Below, in pieces: positions 12,690 through 25,669 of a DNA stretch of 64,000 bases. Below the pieces are notes generated by a model, which did no database searches, was not told where the DNA came from, and saw only the letters and a list, made by a program, of their open reading frames with translations. Location of the stretch: NCBI RefSeq assembly GCF_036850765.1, contig NC_089494.1, forward strand, positions 234,936,779 through 235,000,778, read 5' to 3'. Numbering within the stretch: the first letter of the stretch is position 1; each line of letters starts with the position of its first letter. Source of the stretch: Saccopteryx bilineata. Lineage: Eukaryota > Chordata > Mammalia > Chiroptera > Emballonuridae. The position numbers and the translations under genes are program-made.

Positions 12690-13250
12690 TGATCAATCTG
12701 GAGTGGCCTGACCACATTTATTACAAAGTTCATTTTTGCCCCAGTAATTGGAGATACCCTTATCATGTATTAAATTTCCACATTCATTTGGATCTATTCC
12801 TCAACTTTTTATCTTATTCCATTGATCTATCTATCCACATGCCAGTATCACATTGTTGTAATTATAGAGGCATTATAGTACATTATAACATCTTGTAGGT
12901 AGCTTTTACCACCCAGTGTTTTCTTAACTATTCCTTGCATGTTTCTTTTGGTTTTCTGTATGAACTTTACTATCAACTTGCCTAGCTCCAGAAAAAAGAC
13001 TTATTATAGTACTTGTATGGGGATCACATTAACGTAGGAAGAAGCAATCATCTCCATGATACTTAGGATGCTGAGTCCTAGCCAAGAACTGGGATTTCTT
13101 TCCATTTGCTCGAGTTTATTTTTATGTCTTTCAGGAGTGTCCTAAATTTTTATTTGCCATATAAGATCTGCACATTTAAGTTCACTCTTAAGTGTTATAT
13201 CTTCTTTTGTGGCTACATTCTGTTACTTTTTGAGGCCAAGCTGATCTAGG
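12690..13250 (-). repeat. L1 ORF2 fragment
   Basis: Plus-strand phrases 'ttattccattgatctatctatccacatgccagtatcac' and 'tttcaggagtgtcctaaatttt' are antisense L1 ORF2 sequence. The reading frame is destroyed. Right boundary approximate. Confidence 0.75.
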
Positions 13251-14099
13251 CACTTTATTCTGGGTCCTAAATAAAAAAGAGACACATTCTTTTCCACGCC
13301 CATTTAGTTTTCCCTTTGCCAAGTTCACTAGTTTCTTTTGCATGATCTGAGGGTATCTCTATTGACTAGGTTGGGAGAACAATAAACAATAGCAGGTCTA
13401 GGATTTCACATAAAATGACACAGCACAGTGGTGAATAAGGTCTTAAGGTCTTAGCAAAAAATGAATTCACATCTGCCTGGGGGCAGAGATAAGAGGTTGC
13501 AGGATCCTCACATACTTAAAAATCTGAACTTGGATTTAACTGGTCTGCTTTTCTCAGTCAAGTAAACTCTATCAATCTTTGTGACATCTTGGACAATCTT
13601 CTAAATCCTCTTTCCCCTTCGTGGTCTGACATAATGCAGTATACTTATGAGTAATATATAGTATTGAGTTGATAAATGTCTTCTATAAATTCTCCTTTCT
13701 AATATCTTCCTAATACTTTCATGATCCTAGTCCATGTGGCCAAAAGAATCTCCGATAGATAATTGTCTCCAGGACTATCTGTAGACCAGGCGGGAGGCAG
13801 GCCCTGTGAATTGTACAGTACATATCTTAGACTGTACATTTCTGCAGATTGCAAACTTGGGGGTCCCTAGCTGTTTTTCTCAGGTAGTTGGTGCATGGTT
13901 CCACTGAGACAAAGGTCAATAGTTGGCTTTTACTCTAGGCCAGCTTCCTCTCCTCTCTCCCAATGCCTTTCTTCCAATGGTATTGTAATCCGTTAGACCC
14001 AAAGAGGACTGAGTAAGAACTAGATTAGATGAGTCATAGAAAATGCAGTGTTGAAAAAGCAATTGGAGACTCTAAGCCTTTGACAAGAATGAGAAGAAA
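13251..14099. other. No gene recognised
   Basis: Unassigned sequence of average composition with only short frames. Confidence 0.4.
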
Positions 14100-14440
14100 G
14101 ACCCCTGCTGAGCCCTTTGCCTGTAACACTTCTTTCTCCTCCAGTTTCACTGTTGAACTCCTAAACACCTTTCAGGGTCAGACTTAACTGCCACCTTTGG
14201 TACATAATTTTTCATGACACCCCTCTTACCTCTCAATGATCTAATTGCCCCCTCACCTGTTTTCCCATTAAATTTAAAGCATGCTTCTAATATCGTTTTA
14301 ATCACATTTTATTACCGTTCTTTTATTATTTGTTTATATATCTCTTACCAACTAGGCTTCAGATTCCTGAAGGGCAGAAATATGTTTCCTTCATCTTGGT
14401 ATCCTCAAGATGTATCACTTTAATTGAATGAAATTGAACA
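14100..14440 (+). repeat. L2 LINE 3' fragment
   Basis: The order 'ctttcagggtcagacttaactgccacct', then a region with 'cccctcacctgttttccc', then 'cagattcctgaagggcagaaatatg' and 'aattgaatgaaattgaa' follows the sense L2 3' end. Confidence 0.6.
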
Positions 14441-15060
14441 GAGGAAAAAAAAATTGACTTTTTTTTCCTATTCACTGTTTTAGATCTATTAGTCCCAGCC
14501 TGAGCAGAAAGCAGGCTACAAGTATTACTCAGCTCACGTTTATACCAAGAGACTCAAGACAGACCTCCTGGTGACAATATGCAGGGTGTTCGAAAGCCTG
14601 TATCCCTTTCAGCCTACTAATGAACTCTTAATTAGTGAAATTATGAGGATTAAATAAGATATTTAATGCATCTCAGGCACTTACTGGTGAAATAGTCATT
14701 AAAATATTAGTGATTTTATACTACACGGACTGATGAGAAAAACCAGATGATACATAGTTCAGTTATTGAATCAAAGGAATTCTTTTAATGAATTGCTGTA
14801 TGACCCAACAATAGTTCCCCACCTTTTCTCTACCGCGTTCCAGGGTCATTCCTGTGGACTGGCATGAAGAGAAGGAGGCATGCCCATCACAGGCAACCTC
14901 GGGTACGCTTGCTGGAACTCCCTCTGTCTTTCCCTTGTGTCTCAAGAAATCACACCCGAAGGTCTGTAAGTAAAGATGGCATAGTTATAAAAACAACATG
15001 TCAACCCTTATTAATTTATTTTTTAAGGTACAAAATTTTTTAAGGTCTTCATTATCATTA
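14441..15060. other. No gene recognised; possible MIR trace
   Basis: A short stretch near 14645-14710 ('gaggattaaataagatatttaatgc') may be a MIR end. Nothing else is recognised. Confidence 0.35.
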
Positions 15061-15071
15061 ATACAAAACCC

Positions 15072-15193
15072 GGCCTGACCTGAGGTGGTGCAGTGGATAA
15101 AGCGTCGACCTGGAAATGCTGAGGTCGCCGGTTCGAAACCCTGGGCTTGCCTGGTCAAGGCACATATGGGAGTTGATGCTTCCAGCTCCTCCC

Positions 15194-15229
<36 letters not shown>

Positions 15230-15284
15230 CTCTCCCTCTCTGTCTCTCTCTCCTCTCTAAAAATGAATAAAAAAATAAAATAAA
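15072..15284 (+). mobile_element. tRNA-derived SINE with 11-bp TSD
   Basis: The head GCCTGACCTGAGGTGGTGCA contains an A-box-like segment (GGTGCAGTGGATA) and a B box (GGTTCGAAACCC). A CT microsatellite and an AAATGAATAAA tail follow. Perfect duplications ATACAAAACCC flank it at 15061-15071 and 15285-15295. It is close to its family by eye and therefore fairly young. Confidence 0.9.
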
Positions 15285-15295
15285 ATACAAAACCC

Positions 15296-16619
15296 AGCCC
15301 ACTTCTGTTTTCACACATCAGTGTTTTATAAAACCCAGTTACTTAATCCCTCAGGATTAAGGCTGACTATCGTCACACACTATGAGATGTTCACAACTCT
15401 TCTGCTCGCCATAAGAATTATGAAGTGTTAAATGCACCATGGAATAGTCTCAGGGATAGTCTGGCACAGAATGAAGCCTCACTGTCTCGTAAGATGCTCT
15501 AAAGCTCAGGGTCCTGGCAAGAAAGAGATGAGATGGCAACCTCCAAAGGAGAGAGTAAAGAGAGTTTGATGAAGGTACTGTTTATAAAAACTTGGACAAA
15601 TTTAAAAAATACCAACAAGTTGCCAGGAGCAAACACCACAGGAAGTCACTACAACCTACTTCCTGGGGAGAGCAAGGAATGACCACTGGAACCCAGAAAG
15701 AGCTGTAGTTGTCGGGAGAGGCTGCCTATAAGAAGGAGCCACTGACAAGCACTGGCTCAGCAGGCAGTGACCAGGAGAGTAAATACTTCAAGCTATTTAC
15801 TCTGTGCCTGCTCCCTGCCTGTGCCTCCCACTGGCTAAACCTAACTGGAATTCGAAGGGCAATGGCCATACTATGTGTGGTCTGTAGAGACCAGCCTTCT
15901 TAGACAGAGACCAGGGCGAGGGCTGCACAGTGTACTTGGAGAGACAAATGGAAAACAAAACACCCAGCAACATTGGTAACCAACTCATTTCTTTTTGGTT
16001 CTGCATTGTAATTTCTAGCCTATTGTTTAGAGATACTAGATAAATGTTCAGTCTTTTTCAAGTTGGTCTAAAGGAGTGTTTTGTCATTGTTGTTTCTTAA
16101 TGAGCAAAAACTAGAAAGAGCTAGACTCACAAGTGTGCAGCTAACCCCTGAAAATACACAGCTTTGTCTCAAACCTAAATAAAAAGAAATCTCAGGCATG
16201 CTTTTCCCAGGCCATTTTAATTAACTGTGTTCAGAAAGTTCTAAACGTCTCACTCTCTTAATCTTCATTTTCAGAATACTAACTGGGCAGAATTTAAAGA
16301 TAAAACTTAACAGAATTTATACTGAAGGGGAAAGAACAAAAACTTGGAAAAGAACAGAAATATTATAAGGGGATTTTTTTTCACCCTCTGCCTTTTTAAT
16401 TCTTGTCATACTTAACAGGGTTTTGATGGTTGACAGAACTCAAAGTCCCATGTGTTCACTTTAATGACACATCCCCTGCTGTAGCTGGAATCCTTCTCAG
16501 AGAAATAAGCCAAGGTCAGCCTGCCTCTCTGAGCTGGGCAGGTGGGACCTCCATCTTCCATTCAAGCTTACTCAACTCACATTTTTTGAGGAAACACCAA
16601 ATAATTATTCGTTTTAGCA
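15296..16619. other. No gene recognised
   Basis: Unassigned sequence. The small open frames in 15700-16000 overlap on both strands and show no domain. Confidence 0.4.
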
Positions 16620-17560
16620 GAACATTTTTATTGATCATTTAATTACATAGAATTTTAAAAGTACGACAATATATGATATAAAGAAAAATCGAAGCCGTGC
16701 ATTTCCTCATCTAACAGTGGTAACTATTATTAATGTTTTATTCTATATATTTTTTATTCTTTGTCTCTACATAGATTTCCCAGATAGGCATTATGACCTG
16801 TGTGTTTGCATCCTCTTTCTTATTGTTAACATTATAGGACAATATTCCTGATGTTGTTAAGTAAATTTCAAAATAATCAAATTTAAAGACTGTGTAACAT
16901 TTTGTATGTGAATGGTGCCTTAGTCTGTTGGGACTGCTATAACAAAATACCCTAGACTGGGTGACTTCAACGACAAATGTTTATTTGTCACAATTATGGA
17001 GACTGGAAGTTCGTGATTGGAGTACCAGCACGGTGGGGTTTTAGTGAAGACCTTCTTCCTGTTTTGCAGACCACTGTCTTCTTTTTATAAGGGCACAATC
17101 CCTTCAGGGAGCTCCACCTTCACGTCCTAATTATTTCCCAAAAGCCCCACCTCCTGCTACCATTCTATTGGGGGTTACAATTTGGGGGCTGGATACACAA
17201 ACATAAAGTCCATAACAGACAACTATACCCCAGTGTGTTTAACCATTCCACTATTATCAAACATTTATGTTTTTCTAATTTTCCTTATTGTGAGTCAGAT
17301 TGCAGTAAACACCTTCATTCATAATTTTTCTAAGTTCATGATCCATTTCTTAGAACAGATTTCTTGAAGCAGTTCCAAATTTAAAATTTTACTTTGGCTC
17401 TTGCCAAATTGCAATAGAAAAAATACTTACTATACTAGTTTACATTCCCACCTGCAGAGAATCAGACTGCCCATATTACAGAACCCAGCTGATACTGAGT
17501 ACGGGACTTTATTTTCATCTCTGTCAATGGCGTTCTGCTGTTGTTTGAACGGACTGATCT
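16620..17560. repeat. Old L1 3' region interrupted by MLT1
   Basis: Text at 16640-16915 and 17221-17450, including 'ttgccaaattgcaatag...tttacattcccacctgcagag', matches old L1 3'-region sequence in probable antisense orientation. An MLT1-like LTR lies between. Divergence makes strand and ends uncertain. Confidence 0.5.
16917..17218 (-). repeat. MLT1-type MaLR LTR (antisense)
   Basis: 'ttagtctgttgggactgctataacaaaataccctagactggg' is the reverse complement of the MLT/MST LTR 3' end. The far end, 'gggctggatacacaaacataaagtcc', is the reverse complement of the LTR start, so the copy is nearly complete although short. Confidence 0.75.
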
Positions 17561-19309
17561 TTGTTCAGTGAGAGTGAACAGTTTTCTACACACTGTAGGC
17601 CATTCAACTCCCTCCTTTGTAAATTGTCTGTTCCTGCAGTTTGGCAGCTAAACTTTCTTCCAAACTTTTGTTTCTCTCCTGAGGACCACAAAACTTTGTA
17701 CAACTTTATTCCAATTCATTGAGTGTTTTCAGATGGTTGGTTGCTTTTAAAAGAGTGAGTGATTCCAAACATGTCATTTCAGTTTGGTTTTTGACAGAGA
17801 AAAGTTATATGTTCAGTTGCGTGCCGCCCAGACTGTTTTTCAAAACCATAACTAAAGTAATCTTAATTGTCTCTCTGAATATATTAAAACACACAGTAGC
17901 TTATGGTTTGCAGTTCATAAGTCCAAACCTTTTGGAAACACATTTCTTTTGTTGGCCTCCCTAGGCCTAATTAGAACTATATGATCCTTTTTAGGTACTG
18001 AGACGAATGAGGGAAAAAAACAGTATGGCCAAACATAGCGCTTTTGATGTGAGTTTTCAACTTAATATGAGGCCCAGAAATGTTACTATAAATGTATTCT
18101 TGAATCCCTGAGTGTTCTCCTACCATTTCTATGGTAGGCTATGATGAGATTATTTCCATGCCTGGGTACACCTTGCAGTAGCTAGCAGAAGTCAGTGATC
18201 CCAGAGGAAGTACTAAGAAATCCTTCGGGAGTGAAGAGCATAGAATCATTTCCACGGCAAGCTGACCAGCTGTGGCAAGTAGTATTTGTTCAGTATCTCC
18301 TGTTTTACAAAGCACTTTCTCAAACATAATTTCATTTGATCCTTACAACCAAATGGGGTGTTTGATACCATCATCCTCATTTTGCAGGATTAAATGACTT
18401 GCTCAAAAAGTCAAACAGCTAGTAAGTTGTAGCCAGTATTTAAAACTCCCACCTTGCTGGTACTGATTTATTGAGCACCCTTAAGAAATGTAACAGGATC
18501 ATGGAGCAAAAATAGAAAAAAAACAACGGCGATATATATACTGAGGTACAACCCTGCTCATTATCTTAGTGGTCTGGAGAGAAAAAATAAGAGAGATTTG
18601 TGTGATCTTTTCAGTGAGTAGTTACGTTCTTGGTTGTTGCATATGCCTCTCATTATATGATTATAGTTTATGATTACTCTCTGGGGATATAATGGATTTT
18701 TTTATTTGGAAATGCTAGAGTTATTCAGTTAATATTTCCCATTCTTCTTAACATTTAAAGATAAAATAACTTTTATAAGCAAATTAGAATTTTTTTCAAA
18801 TGTAAATATTATGCTTCAGACATTTGAAAGCAACTGACACATTTATGGTAATAAGAAAACCACACAGAATTGACAGTCTATCTTCAAGCTGCCATTCGGT
18901 GATTTCGAACTCTTATTAACCCAGAGAAAACACACAGAGAACTAGGAAATGTAGATTTATACCCACACCATATTTTTATTATCCACTGGTGAGAATGGTT
19001 CTATTCTAGGTTACCACATCTATCTTCACTGAGTAATAGATATTGCATTAGACTTTTCAATTAGGTTACTGAATTATTCCCACTCCTTTGCACCCTCACT
19101 TTTTGAGCCAGTTTGATTAAGCTTCTGAACTTGTATAGCATTGAGGTCTGGTTAATACAGTATCTCAGAAAATGTGCTGACCAAGAAAATAAGAAAATCA
19201 GTCTCTCAATTATCTATTAACTAACTTTTATAACTAATCACTGTATACAACTTTATGATTACAATATTCTCAAATAATTCTAGTTATGGGTTTTTTAAAG
19301 TTGTTCTTT
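17561..19309. other. No gene recognised; AT-rich
   Basis: AT-rich DNA. A weak MIR-like stretch may lie at 18300-18460 ('aaccaaatggggtgtttgatacc...cattttgcaggattaaatgactt'). No coding signal. Confidence 0.4.
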
Positions 19310-19669
19310 TTTGTTGTTGTTGTTGTTTTAGTGAGGGGGAGGGGGAGAGGGACAAATAGGGACAGACAGATAGGAAGGGAAAGAGATAAGAAGTATCAAC
19401 CTGTAGTTGCGGCACCTTAGTTGTTCATTGATTGCTTCCATAGTGCCTTGACTGGGGGGGGGGGGTACTACAGCCCAGACAGAGACCCCTTGCTCAAACC
19501 AGTGACCTTGGGCTTCAAGCCAGCAACCATTTCAATGCTCCCATGCTCAAGCTTGCAACCCCACGCTCAAACTGGTGAGCCTGCGCTCAAGCCAGGAACC
19601 TCAGGGTTTTGAACCTGGAACTTCAGTGTCCCAGGTTGAAGCTCTATCCACTGTGCCACCACCAGTCAG
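19310..19669 (-). mobile_element. tRNA-derived SINE (type 2)
   Basis: The minus strand begins CTGACTGGTGGTGGCACAGTGGATAGAGC-like and carries the 'gttcatt...ggcac' 3' segment with a GA-rich tail on the plus strand. It includes a run of ten or so G near 19456. No clear target-site duplication was found. Confidence 0.75.
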
Positions 19670-19740
19670 TAAAGCTCTTATATTTAAAACAAAATTCAGT
19701 TATTAATTTAAAAAAGAACTATTTCTGAGGATGCTAGATT

Positions 19741-19773
19741 GGCGCTTTATCTGCTGTGCCACCACCTGGTCAG
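19741..19773 (-). repeat. SINE head fragment
   Basis: A 33-bp piece whose reverse complement starts CTGACCAGGTGGTGGCACAG matches only the 5' head of the type 2 SINE. The adjacent T/A runs suggest a truncated or rearranged copy. Confidence 0.55.
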
Positions 19774-20464
19774 ACTAGATTTTTTTTTTTTAAGAAAAAA
19801 AAACCTTATTCTATACATGCAACTATCATGATTATATTCTTTAATCTGAATAAAATGTTTAATGGGAGAAAAAGGAGTGAAGAGGGCAATCTTCAACAAT
19901 TCAAGAAGTATGATGATTTGACTTCTTGGGACCCGTCTTGCTTGTCGTCCTATTTTTAATTTGTAAAAGTCAGTGCCTACAGTAACACATAAAGCTTTCC
20001 CTAACCCCTCCTCCCAGTTGAGTTCCCATCCTTCTAATCTGTAATCAAATAGCCAAATTAACACTTCACTTCATCCAGCAGGGAGGAAAAATACATTTTA
20101 AATCTTTTGACATTATGTAGCAGAAAATATAGCATATATCTGCATTTTCTAAATAAAAATTCTGCATAATTGTTAGAAGCAATACAACATTTCAACTTAA
20201 TGACTCAGGCAACCTATAAACAAATGCACTAATAAATGTTTCAAGATTCATTAGCAAGTCAGTGATATAAAGCTCAGAACATATTTTCCCAAAGACATAA
20301 CCTTGTTTTTGGTGGATAGATTCCTAGGCCAATCCTCTGAGACTCCATTACCCATAAGGAAGGGTATTTCAGTCTGATTGATTGCTCCCCATCCTTCAAA
20401 GCCCTGTATACCAGGTTCCTGGGCTCCCTCCCTATGATAATTGTTAAAACCCAAGTCCCATCAT
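19774..20464. other. No gene recognised
   Basis: AT-rich single-copy-looking DNA without recognised features. Confidence 0.4.
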
Positions 20465-20610
20465 TCATCAGATGGGTGCTCTCAGTTTACTCTACTGTAA
20501 AATGGATATAGTGACACTTCCTTTTTTAAGGGGTAGATGAAATAATGAGACTAAAGCACCTAATACAGGGCTTGGCACAGAATAAATGGTGATAACGATG
20601 GCGATGGTGA
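20465..20610 (+). repeat. MIR SINE fragment
   Basis: 'tcagtttactctactgtaaaatggatatagtgac...aatgagactaaagcacctaatacagggcttggcacagaataaatgg' is sense MIR 3' sequence. Confidence 0.7.
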
Positions 20611-20717
20611 CAAGGACTTTTGAACTTGAGGCCGCTCTGAAGCCAAGGCAGAGGCGGGTCTAGGAAGTTTCTTGTACCAAGCATGTGTTTATAGTACATT
20701 CATTGAGAGAATGCCTG

Positions 20718-21150
20718 GTGAGTGTAATCGTTTCCTAGGGCTTCTGTAGCACAGTGCTAGGTGGCTTGAGACAGCAATTTATTGACGTTCTGGACACTGG
20801 GAGTCCAAAATTAAGGGGTTGGGGGGTTGACTCCTTCTGAGGGCTGTGAGGGAGATTCTGTCTCCTGTCTCTCCTAGCTCCAGGTGGCCTCAGGCACGCC
20901 TTCGCTTGTAGATGGCATTCTCCCTGCGTCTCCACATCGTCTTCCCTCCATGCACGTCTATCTCTCTGTCCAAATTTCTCCTTTTTATAAGGACACAGTC
21001 ATATTGTGCTAAAGTCTAAGCTAATGACATCATGTTAAACTTGATCATTGCAATGACGCTATTTCCAAATGAGGTCACCTTCACAGATACTGGGAATTTA
21101 GGACTTCAACATCTTTTTCAGAAAACACAATTCAGCCTTTAATAGTGAAT
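20718..21150 (-). repeat. MLT1-type MaLR LTR (antisense)
   Basis: The plus strand starts with 'cgtttcctagggcttctgtagcac' and runs through 'ttataaggacacagtcatattg' to 'gaatttaggacttcaacat'. This is the reverse complement of an MLT1 LTR of near full length. Confidence 0.75.
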
Positions 21151-22099
21151 ATTTGGGGGGGAGGGCATCTCCCCAGCGACGTTGTGCCAGGCTTCACAAA
21201 GGAGAAGGAGAGGGAGTCTCAGCGTCTCTGGGTGCAGGGGTGGAGGAGTAGGGGGCTCTGTGTAACCATTGCTGTCACAGCGGAGCAGCAGCTCTGGGAA
21301 TTTCTCATGTGTAGCAATGGTAAACCCGAGAACTGTCTGTACTTCTCAAGTGTAAGGCAGATTTTAGATATCCAAGCCTCACATTTCTCTTTTCTTCAGG
21401 GTTTGCCTAGTTTCAGATAATTAAATTGCCTCCCTTCCTGAGCTAATAAGCGTCTTAAGAAAGTACTTATCCTTCCGGCTATCAGGGTCCCCCGAATGAG
21501 TCTCTGTATTACTCAATTCCTAGCAACAGTTTTGCGAACACCTGGGATTTCATCAATTTCTCAAAACTCCTCAAAGTGAAATGAATTTTATATCCAGTTA
21601 AATGTTTAAAACAAGCCCAAGCTTCCTAGCACTTCCAGAGGATGAGGTAATCACGAACTCTAACAAATGACATGAGGGCGTCCCAGTTCGCCCCAAGTTG
21701 GGAATCACAGTACTAAATAGCACGCCTGACCTCTGGAAGGAAAACCAACCCCCTCTGGTGACTAATTTACAACCAGGAAGTAATTTCTCCACTGGGAGCC
21801 TGAGAATCAACAAAGTTCATTCTTCGTGTTCTCCCAGAGCTGCAGTGACTCAGGCAGGGGGTGATCTAGGTTCACTCTTCCTGCAGACAGGACAGCCCCC
21901 CACCCACCCCCAGGCCCCGGCAGGGGGTCTGCAGAAGGCGATTCTTCTCTACAACTGTCCAATTACTCAGAACAATGCTTTGAATCGCCAAACATCCCAA
22001 CTAGCTAGCTTCAAGCAGTAGTTTGAGAACCAAGTTTAGGTCTCTAACAGTTTGGTAGATAGAGAAGCCAGAGCAGTTGTTGTCCAGCCATGTTAAGGT
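21151..22099. other. No gene recognised
   Basis: Unassigned sequence. A 107-codon frame at 21698-22021 has low-complexity proline-rich content and no recognisable domain. Confidence 0.4.
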
Positions 22100-22430
22100 G
22101 AAGACGGGGCCTTGACTGCCTCACTTCTCTCCCAGCTGGCCCCTCCCCCTCCCGACCCTTCAGGCTCAGCTGAAACACCTCCACCGAGACGCGGTCCGTG
22201 ACCACCCTCATCTTCACTATTCTTCATTACGTGCTCCTCGCAGGTTCCTTCCTAGCGCTACTCTCTGTCCATAATTACCTTATTGGCTTATGCGGTCTAT
22301 CTTCTCCGTGAGAATATAAGCGTAAGGAAACCAGGAGCCTCGCCCAGCCTCCTCTCTGCTTCAGCTCCAGGGTCTGACGCTGTGCCTGGCACGGAGCAGA
22401 TGTTCAATAAGTATGTGTTGAATGATTAAC
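22100..22430 (+). repeat. L2 LINE 3' end
   Basis: The sense L2 end is clear in 'gctgtgcctggcacggagcagatgttcaataagtatgtgttgaatga'. Upstream text ('ccataattaccttattggcttatgcggtct') follows the L2 3' consensus pattern. Confidence 0.75.
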
Positions 22431-23737
22431 GTTCCGAACGGCAAGCAGGTGAACCCATACCCTCGCAGCCCGTGTTGACCAGTGTTCAAGGTGTAGTCGT
22501 ACATAGTGTATAGGCCGGATCGAGCAATAAAATAACGACCTGCAAAATATTACTTTCCTGACTAGTCGCTCTGGCCTAAATAAACAGAAGGAGCCCAGAG
22601 GAACGATCTCGCAAGGCTGATTTAGTAGAATCATTGGCACTTGGGTAAAATTTTGGAAACTAATGTCCTCAGCACAGATGCTATTTTTAAGAACTTAACA
22701 CCAGGAAAAACCTTCTGGGGCTCGCTCTGCGGGAATGAGGCCCCTTTTGTGTCATGGGTGATGTATGAACTGATGGCTCATGAAAGGTGAAGCTCAGACT
22801 AAGTTATCGGAATTTTTCCTTCTGAGTTATAGCTCGGCAAGCAGACTTGACCGATTACAGTCACTGACAAGAGCTGAGCAGTCTGTGGGCTTGTTTATAT
22901 TACCAAAGAAAAGTGACAATATGGCCCAATTTAGTGCCTACAGCTCAGCATAACTAAACACATTCTCCTCCCAGTCCAAGTTGAGGTTCCCCTTAACGGA
23001 GCTGGATTTATGGGAAACAAATTCCAAAGAGAGCCAATCAGTCTGCACTGCTTATTTGGGGCCAAATTACTTTAAAAGCCACAAATTAGGACCCTTCTAG
23101 AAACTTAATAAGAAGAAATCTCCTTAAACAGTGAAACTCCATTCTGGCCTCTGGTGTGTACTGGACAAGGCTGCCTGCAGTAGTAAGGGAAGTTCAGAGG
23201 GTCACCCAGCGCCACCTGACCAGTAAGCATCTCACAGAAGCAGAGAGACTCAATAACTCAGAGTCCAGGCGGGCTTCTGCTCGGCTGGGGACTTTTAATG
23301 ACAACATTCATCATTAAGAGTTTTAAGAAAAAAGATCTTCTAGAAAAGGCAAGTTTACCTGCTCTGTGGGCAAGTCCAGAGATGGAGGTCCATGGGGCTC
23401 AAAACACAGGACTTCCTCCCCTGAGCTCAAAAATAAATACTTGGGAGAAAGATACTGCACAAAACATTTAGATCTTTTTTTTTTTTCCTGCTACAACTTC
23501 TGTGTTAAAGGGAGTGAGAAAAGTTCTAAAGCAAAGTACATCCTATCCTTTTGCAGAAAAAAAAATTGTATTTGGTACCCAAATGGAGCTACATTGCTGC
23601 ATTCACCCACTTTCTGACCAGTGCTTCCGAACCTTTGAGGGGGAGGCGGCATCATGGCACTTCACGAATGTGGACTCTCTCCCTGGAGAAAGTACAACAG
23701 TTTCAGGGGTCTGTGAACCCCATTCTCAGCCCATTCA
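22431..23737. other. No gene recognised; single-copy-looking
   Basis: I find no repeat family and no gene. The 22700-23100 part is compositionally complex rather than repetitive. Confidence 0.4.
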
Positions 23738-23742
23738 TGGAC

Positions 23743-24444
23743 TGTAAAGCCAGCAGCCACAGCCACCATCACAGCTACCTGGCCCGTGCAGGTTTGCATT
23801 TGATTCGGACAGATGGTAATGAAACAATGGAGCCAAGAACTGGTGGGCCATTAGCTTTAATCCTAGCTTGTACCCAGCGGGCAAGAAATACACACAGTGG
23901 GAAAAGACTTCCCTTTCCATTTAGGGCTCCCAAAGTCACTGACTTACCTGAGTTTCCTAGAATCAAAGGTTGCTACCTCCCCAGCCTTAATCACCTCTGT
24001 TCCTCATCTCCTTCTCTCTGCACAAACTCTGCACAAACTGGCTTCTCCTTCAGCACTCCGCCATCTTGGCTGCCTCTCCTCTCCTCCACGTGAGCTTTCT
24101 CTGCTCTCCCCTAGCATGGGTTCCTCTGCCCCATTTTATAGTGTAGAAATCAAAACCTTTATTCCAATATACAAACAAGGAAATCTCTGATACAAGTCAC
24201 TTATCTGAGGCATAATGGGATTCCTCATGAGAGTGCACCACCCCAAATCATGCAAAAGTCAAGGGTGGGGAGAAAAGATAAGTGTTGAGAAGATCTTATT
24301 ATTAAAAGGGTAGGAAAGGCTTAGTCTTAAAACTAAGCCTTAGGCTATAACAACCCTGCCTGTTTACAGCCTGTCCCCCACACTCAATGCAAACTATAAG
24401 TGAGCAAACATATATGTCATATTTACAAACATATTTGACCAACA
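23743..24444 (-). mobile_element. LTR copy A: 3' LTR of the provirus
   Basis: On the minus strand the LTR starts TGTTGGTCAAATATG and ends CTTTACA. It contains a TATA box (ACTATAAAATGGGG, plus-strand 'ccccattttatagt' near 24131-24144) and an ATTAAAG polyadenylation-type signal. The TGGAC on its outer side matches the outer side of LTR copy C, which pairs them as one provirus. Confidence 0.82.
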
Positions 24445-24460
24445 TTCCACCCCTTTTGGT
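24445..24460 (-). promoter_or_regulatory. Polypurine tract
   Basis: The minus strand reads ACCAAAAGGGGTGGAA directly before the TG of LTR copy A. A purine-rich run at this place primes plus-strand DNA synthesis in retroviruses, and it marks copy A as a 3' LTR. Confidence 0.7.
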
Positions 24461-24842
24461 TGGATTGTCCTTCACAATCTAAAGGACAGGTATTCCTGCA
24501 CAAAGTAATTTGGCACATTACACAAATTACAACAACATGACAAACCATACAATTTCAACAATTACAAAGGTACACTTCACCAGTCTCTGAGCACTTTGCC
24601 AAAAGTGCAAAATGTCCTTGGCCTTCTTTCTAGCCATTTGAAAAGCTTCCTGGGGTAGAGGGAGGGCCTCCAGCAAAGCCACCCCCCACCCCCATCAGGA
24701 TATTTCACATTGTCCAAAATTCGTAAGTCCATCCAACAAAGGAGCCAGTGCCCACTACAGTCATAGTCCAGGAATCAGTTCAACCACAATGGTCCTCAGC
24801 CATCCCCCTTATCCCTGCTGTCCTGGCAGGTCTAACACTGTC

Positions 24843-25519
24843 TGTAAGGCCAGTAGCCACGGCCACCATCACAGCCGCCTGGCCCATGAAGGTTTGTATT
24901 AGATTCAGACAGATGGTAATGAAACAATGGAGCCAAGAGCTGGTGGGCCATCATCTTTAATCCTAGCTTGCACCCAGTGGGCAAGTAAAAACACACACTG
25001 GGCTCCAAAACCCACTCATTCAATGCTCACAAAGCCACTGACTTATCTGAGTTTCCTAGAATCAAAGGTTTCTAGCTCATCAGACTTATTCACCTCTGTT
25101 CCCCATCTCCTTCTCTCTGCATAAACTGGCTTCTCCCTCAGCACTCCACCATCTTGGCTGCTTCTCCTCTCCTCCATGTGGCCTTTCTCTGCTCTCCTCT
25201 CTAATGCTAATCTCAGGAACCGAGAGCACAAGCTCCTGGTCTGCCCCACTTTATAGTACAGAAATCAAAACCTTTAATCCAATATACAAATAAGGAAGTT
25301 TCTGCTACAAAGTCACTTATCTGAGGTATAATGGGATTCCTCGCGAGAGTGCACCACCCCACATCATGCAATCAGTCAAGGGTGTGGGGAAAAGCTTAGT
25401 CTTAAAACTAAGCCTTAGGCTATAACGACCCAGCTTGCTTACAGCCTGTCCCCCATACCCAATACAAACTATAAGCAAGAAACCATATATGTCATATTTA
25501 AAAACTTATTTGACCAACA
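24843..25519 (-). mobile_element. LTR copy B: solo LTR with 5-bp TSD
   Basis: Same LTR subfamily as copies A and C (TGTTGGTCAAATAAG start). It is flanked by perfect CTGTC duplications at 24838-24842 and 25520-25524. It is therefore an independent insertion inside the provirus interior, later reduced to a solo LTR, and not the partner of copy A. Confidence 0.85.
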
Positions 25520-25669
25520 CTGTCCCAAGGAGGAGCACATGGCAATGGCAGTCAGCATTTCCATCTCTGCTCCAGAGAGCATGATGGCATCAACCCCTAT
25601 GTCCCAAAATTGCAGACCTACCAGGGGTGTAGTCAGTACTTTTTGCTGCTGGGCTCTCACCTTCTAGAG

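Noticed and set aside
23551..24093. A 180-codon plus-strand frame
   Set aside because: It runs antisense through LTR copy A and shows no domain. Related frames appear in the other LTR copies.
24843..25519. 5' LTR partner for LTR copy A
   Set aside because: Copy B has its own perfect CTGTC duplication, and copy A shares its outer TGGAC with copy C.
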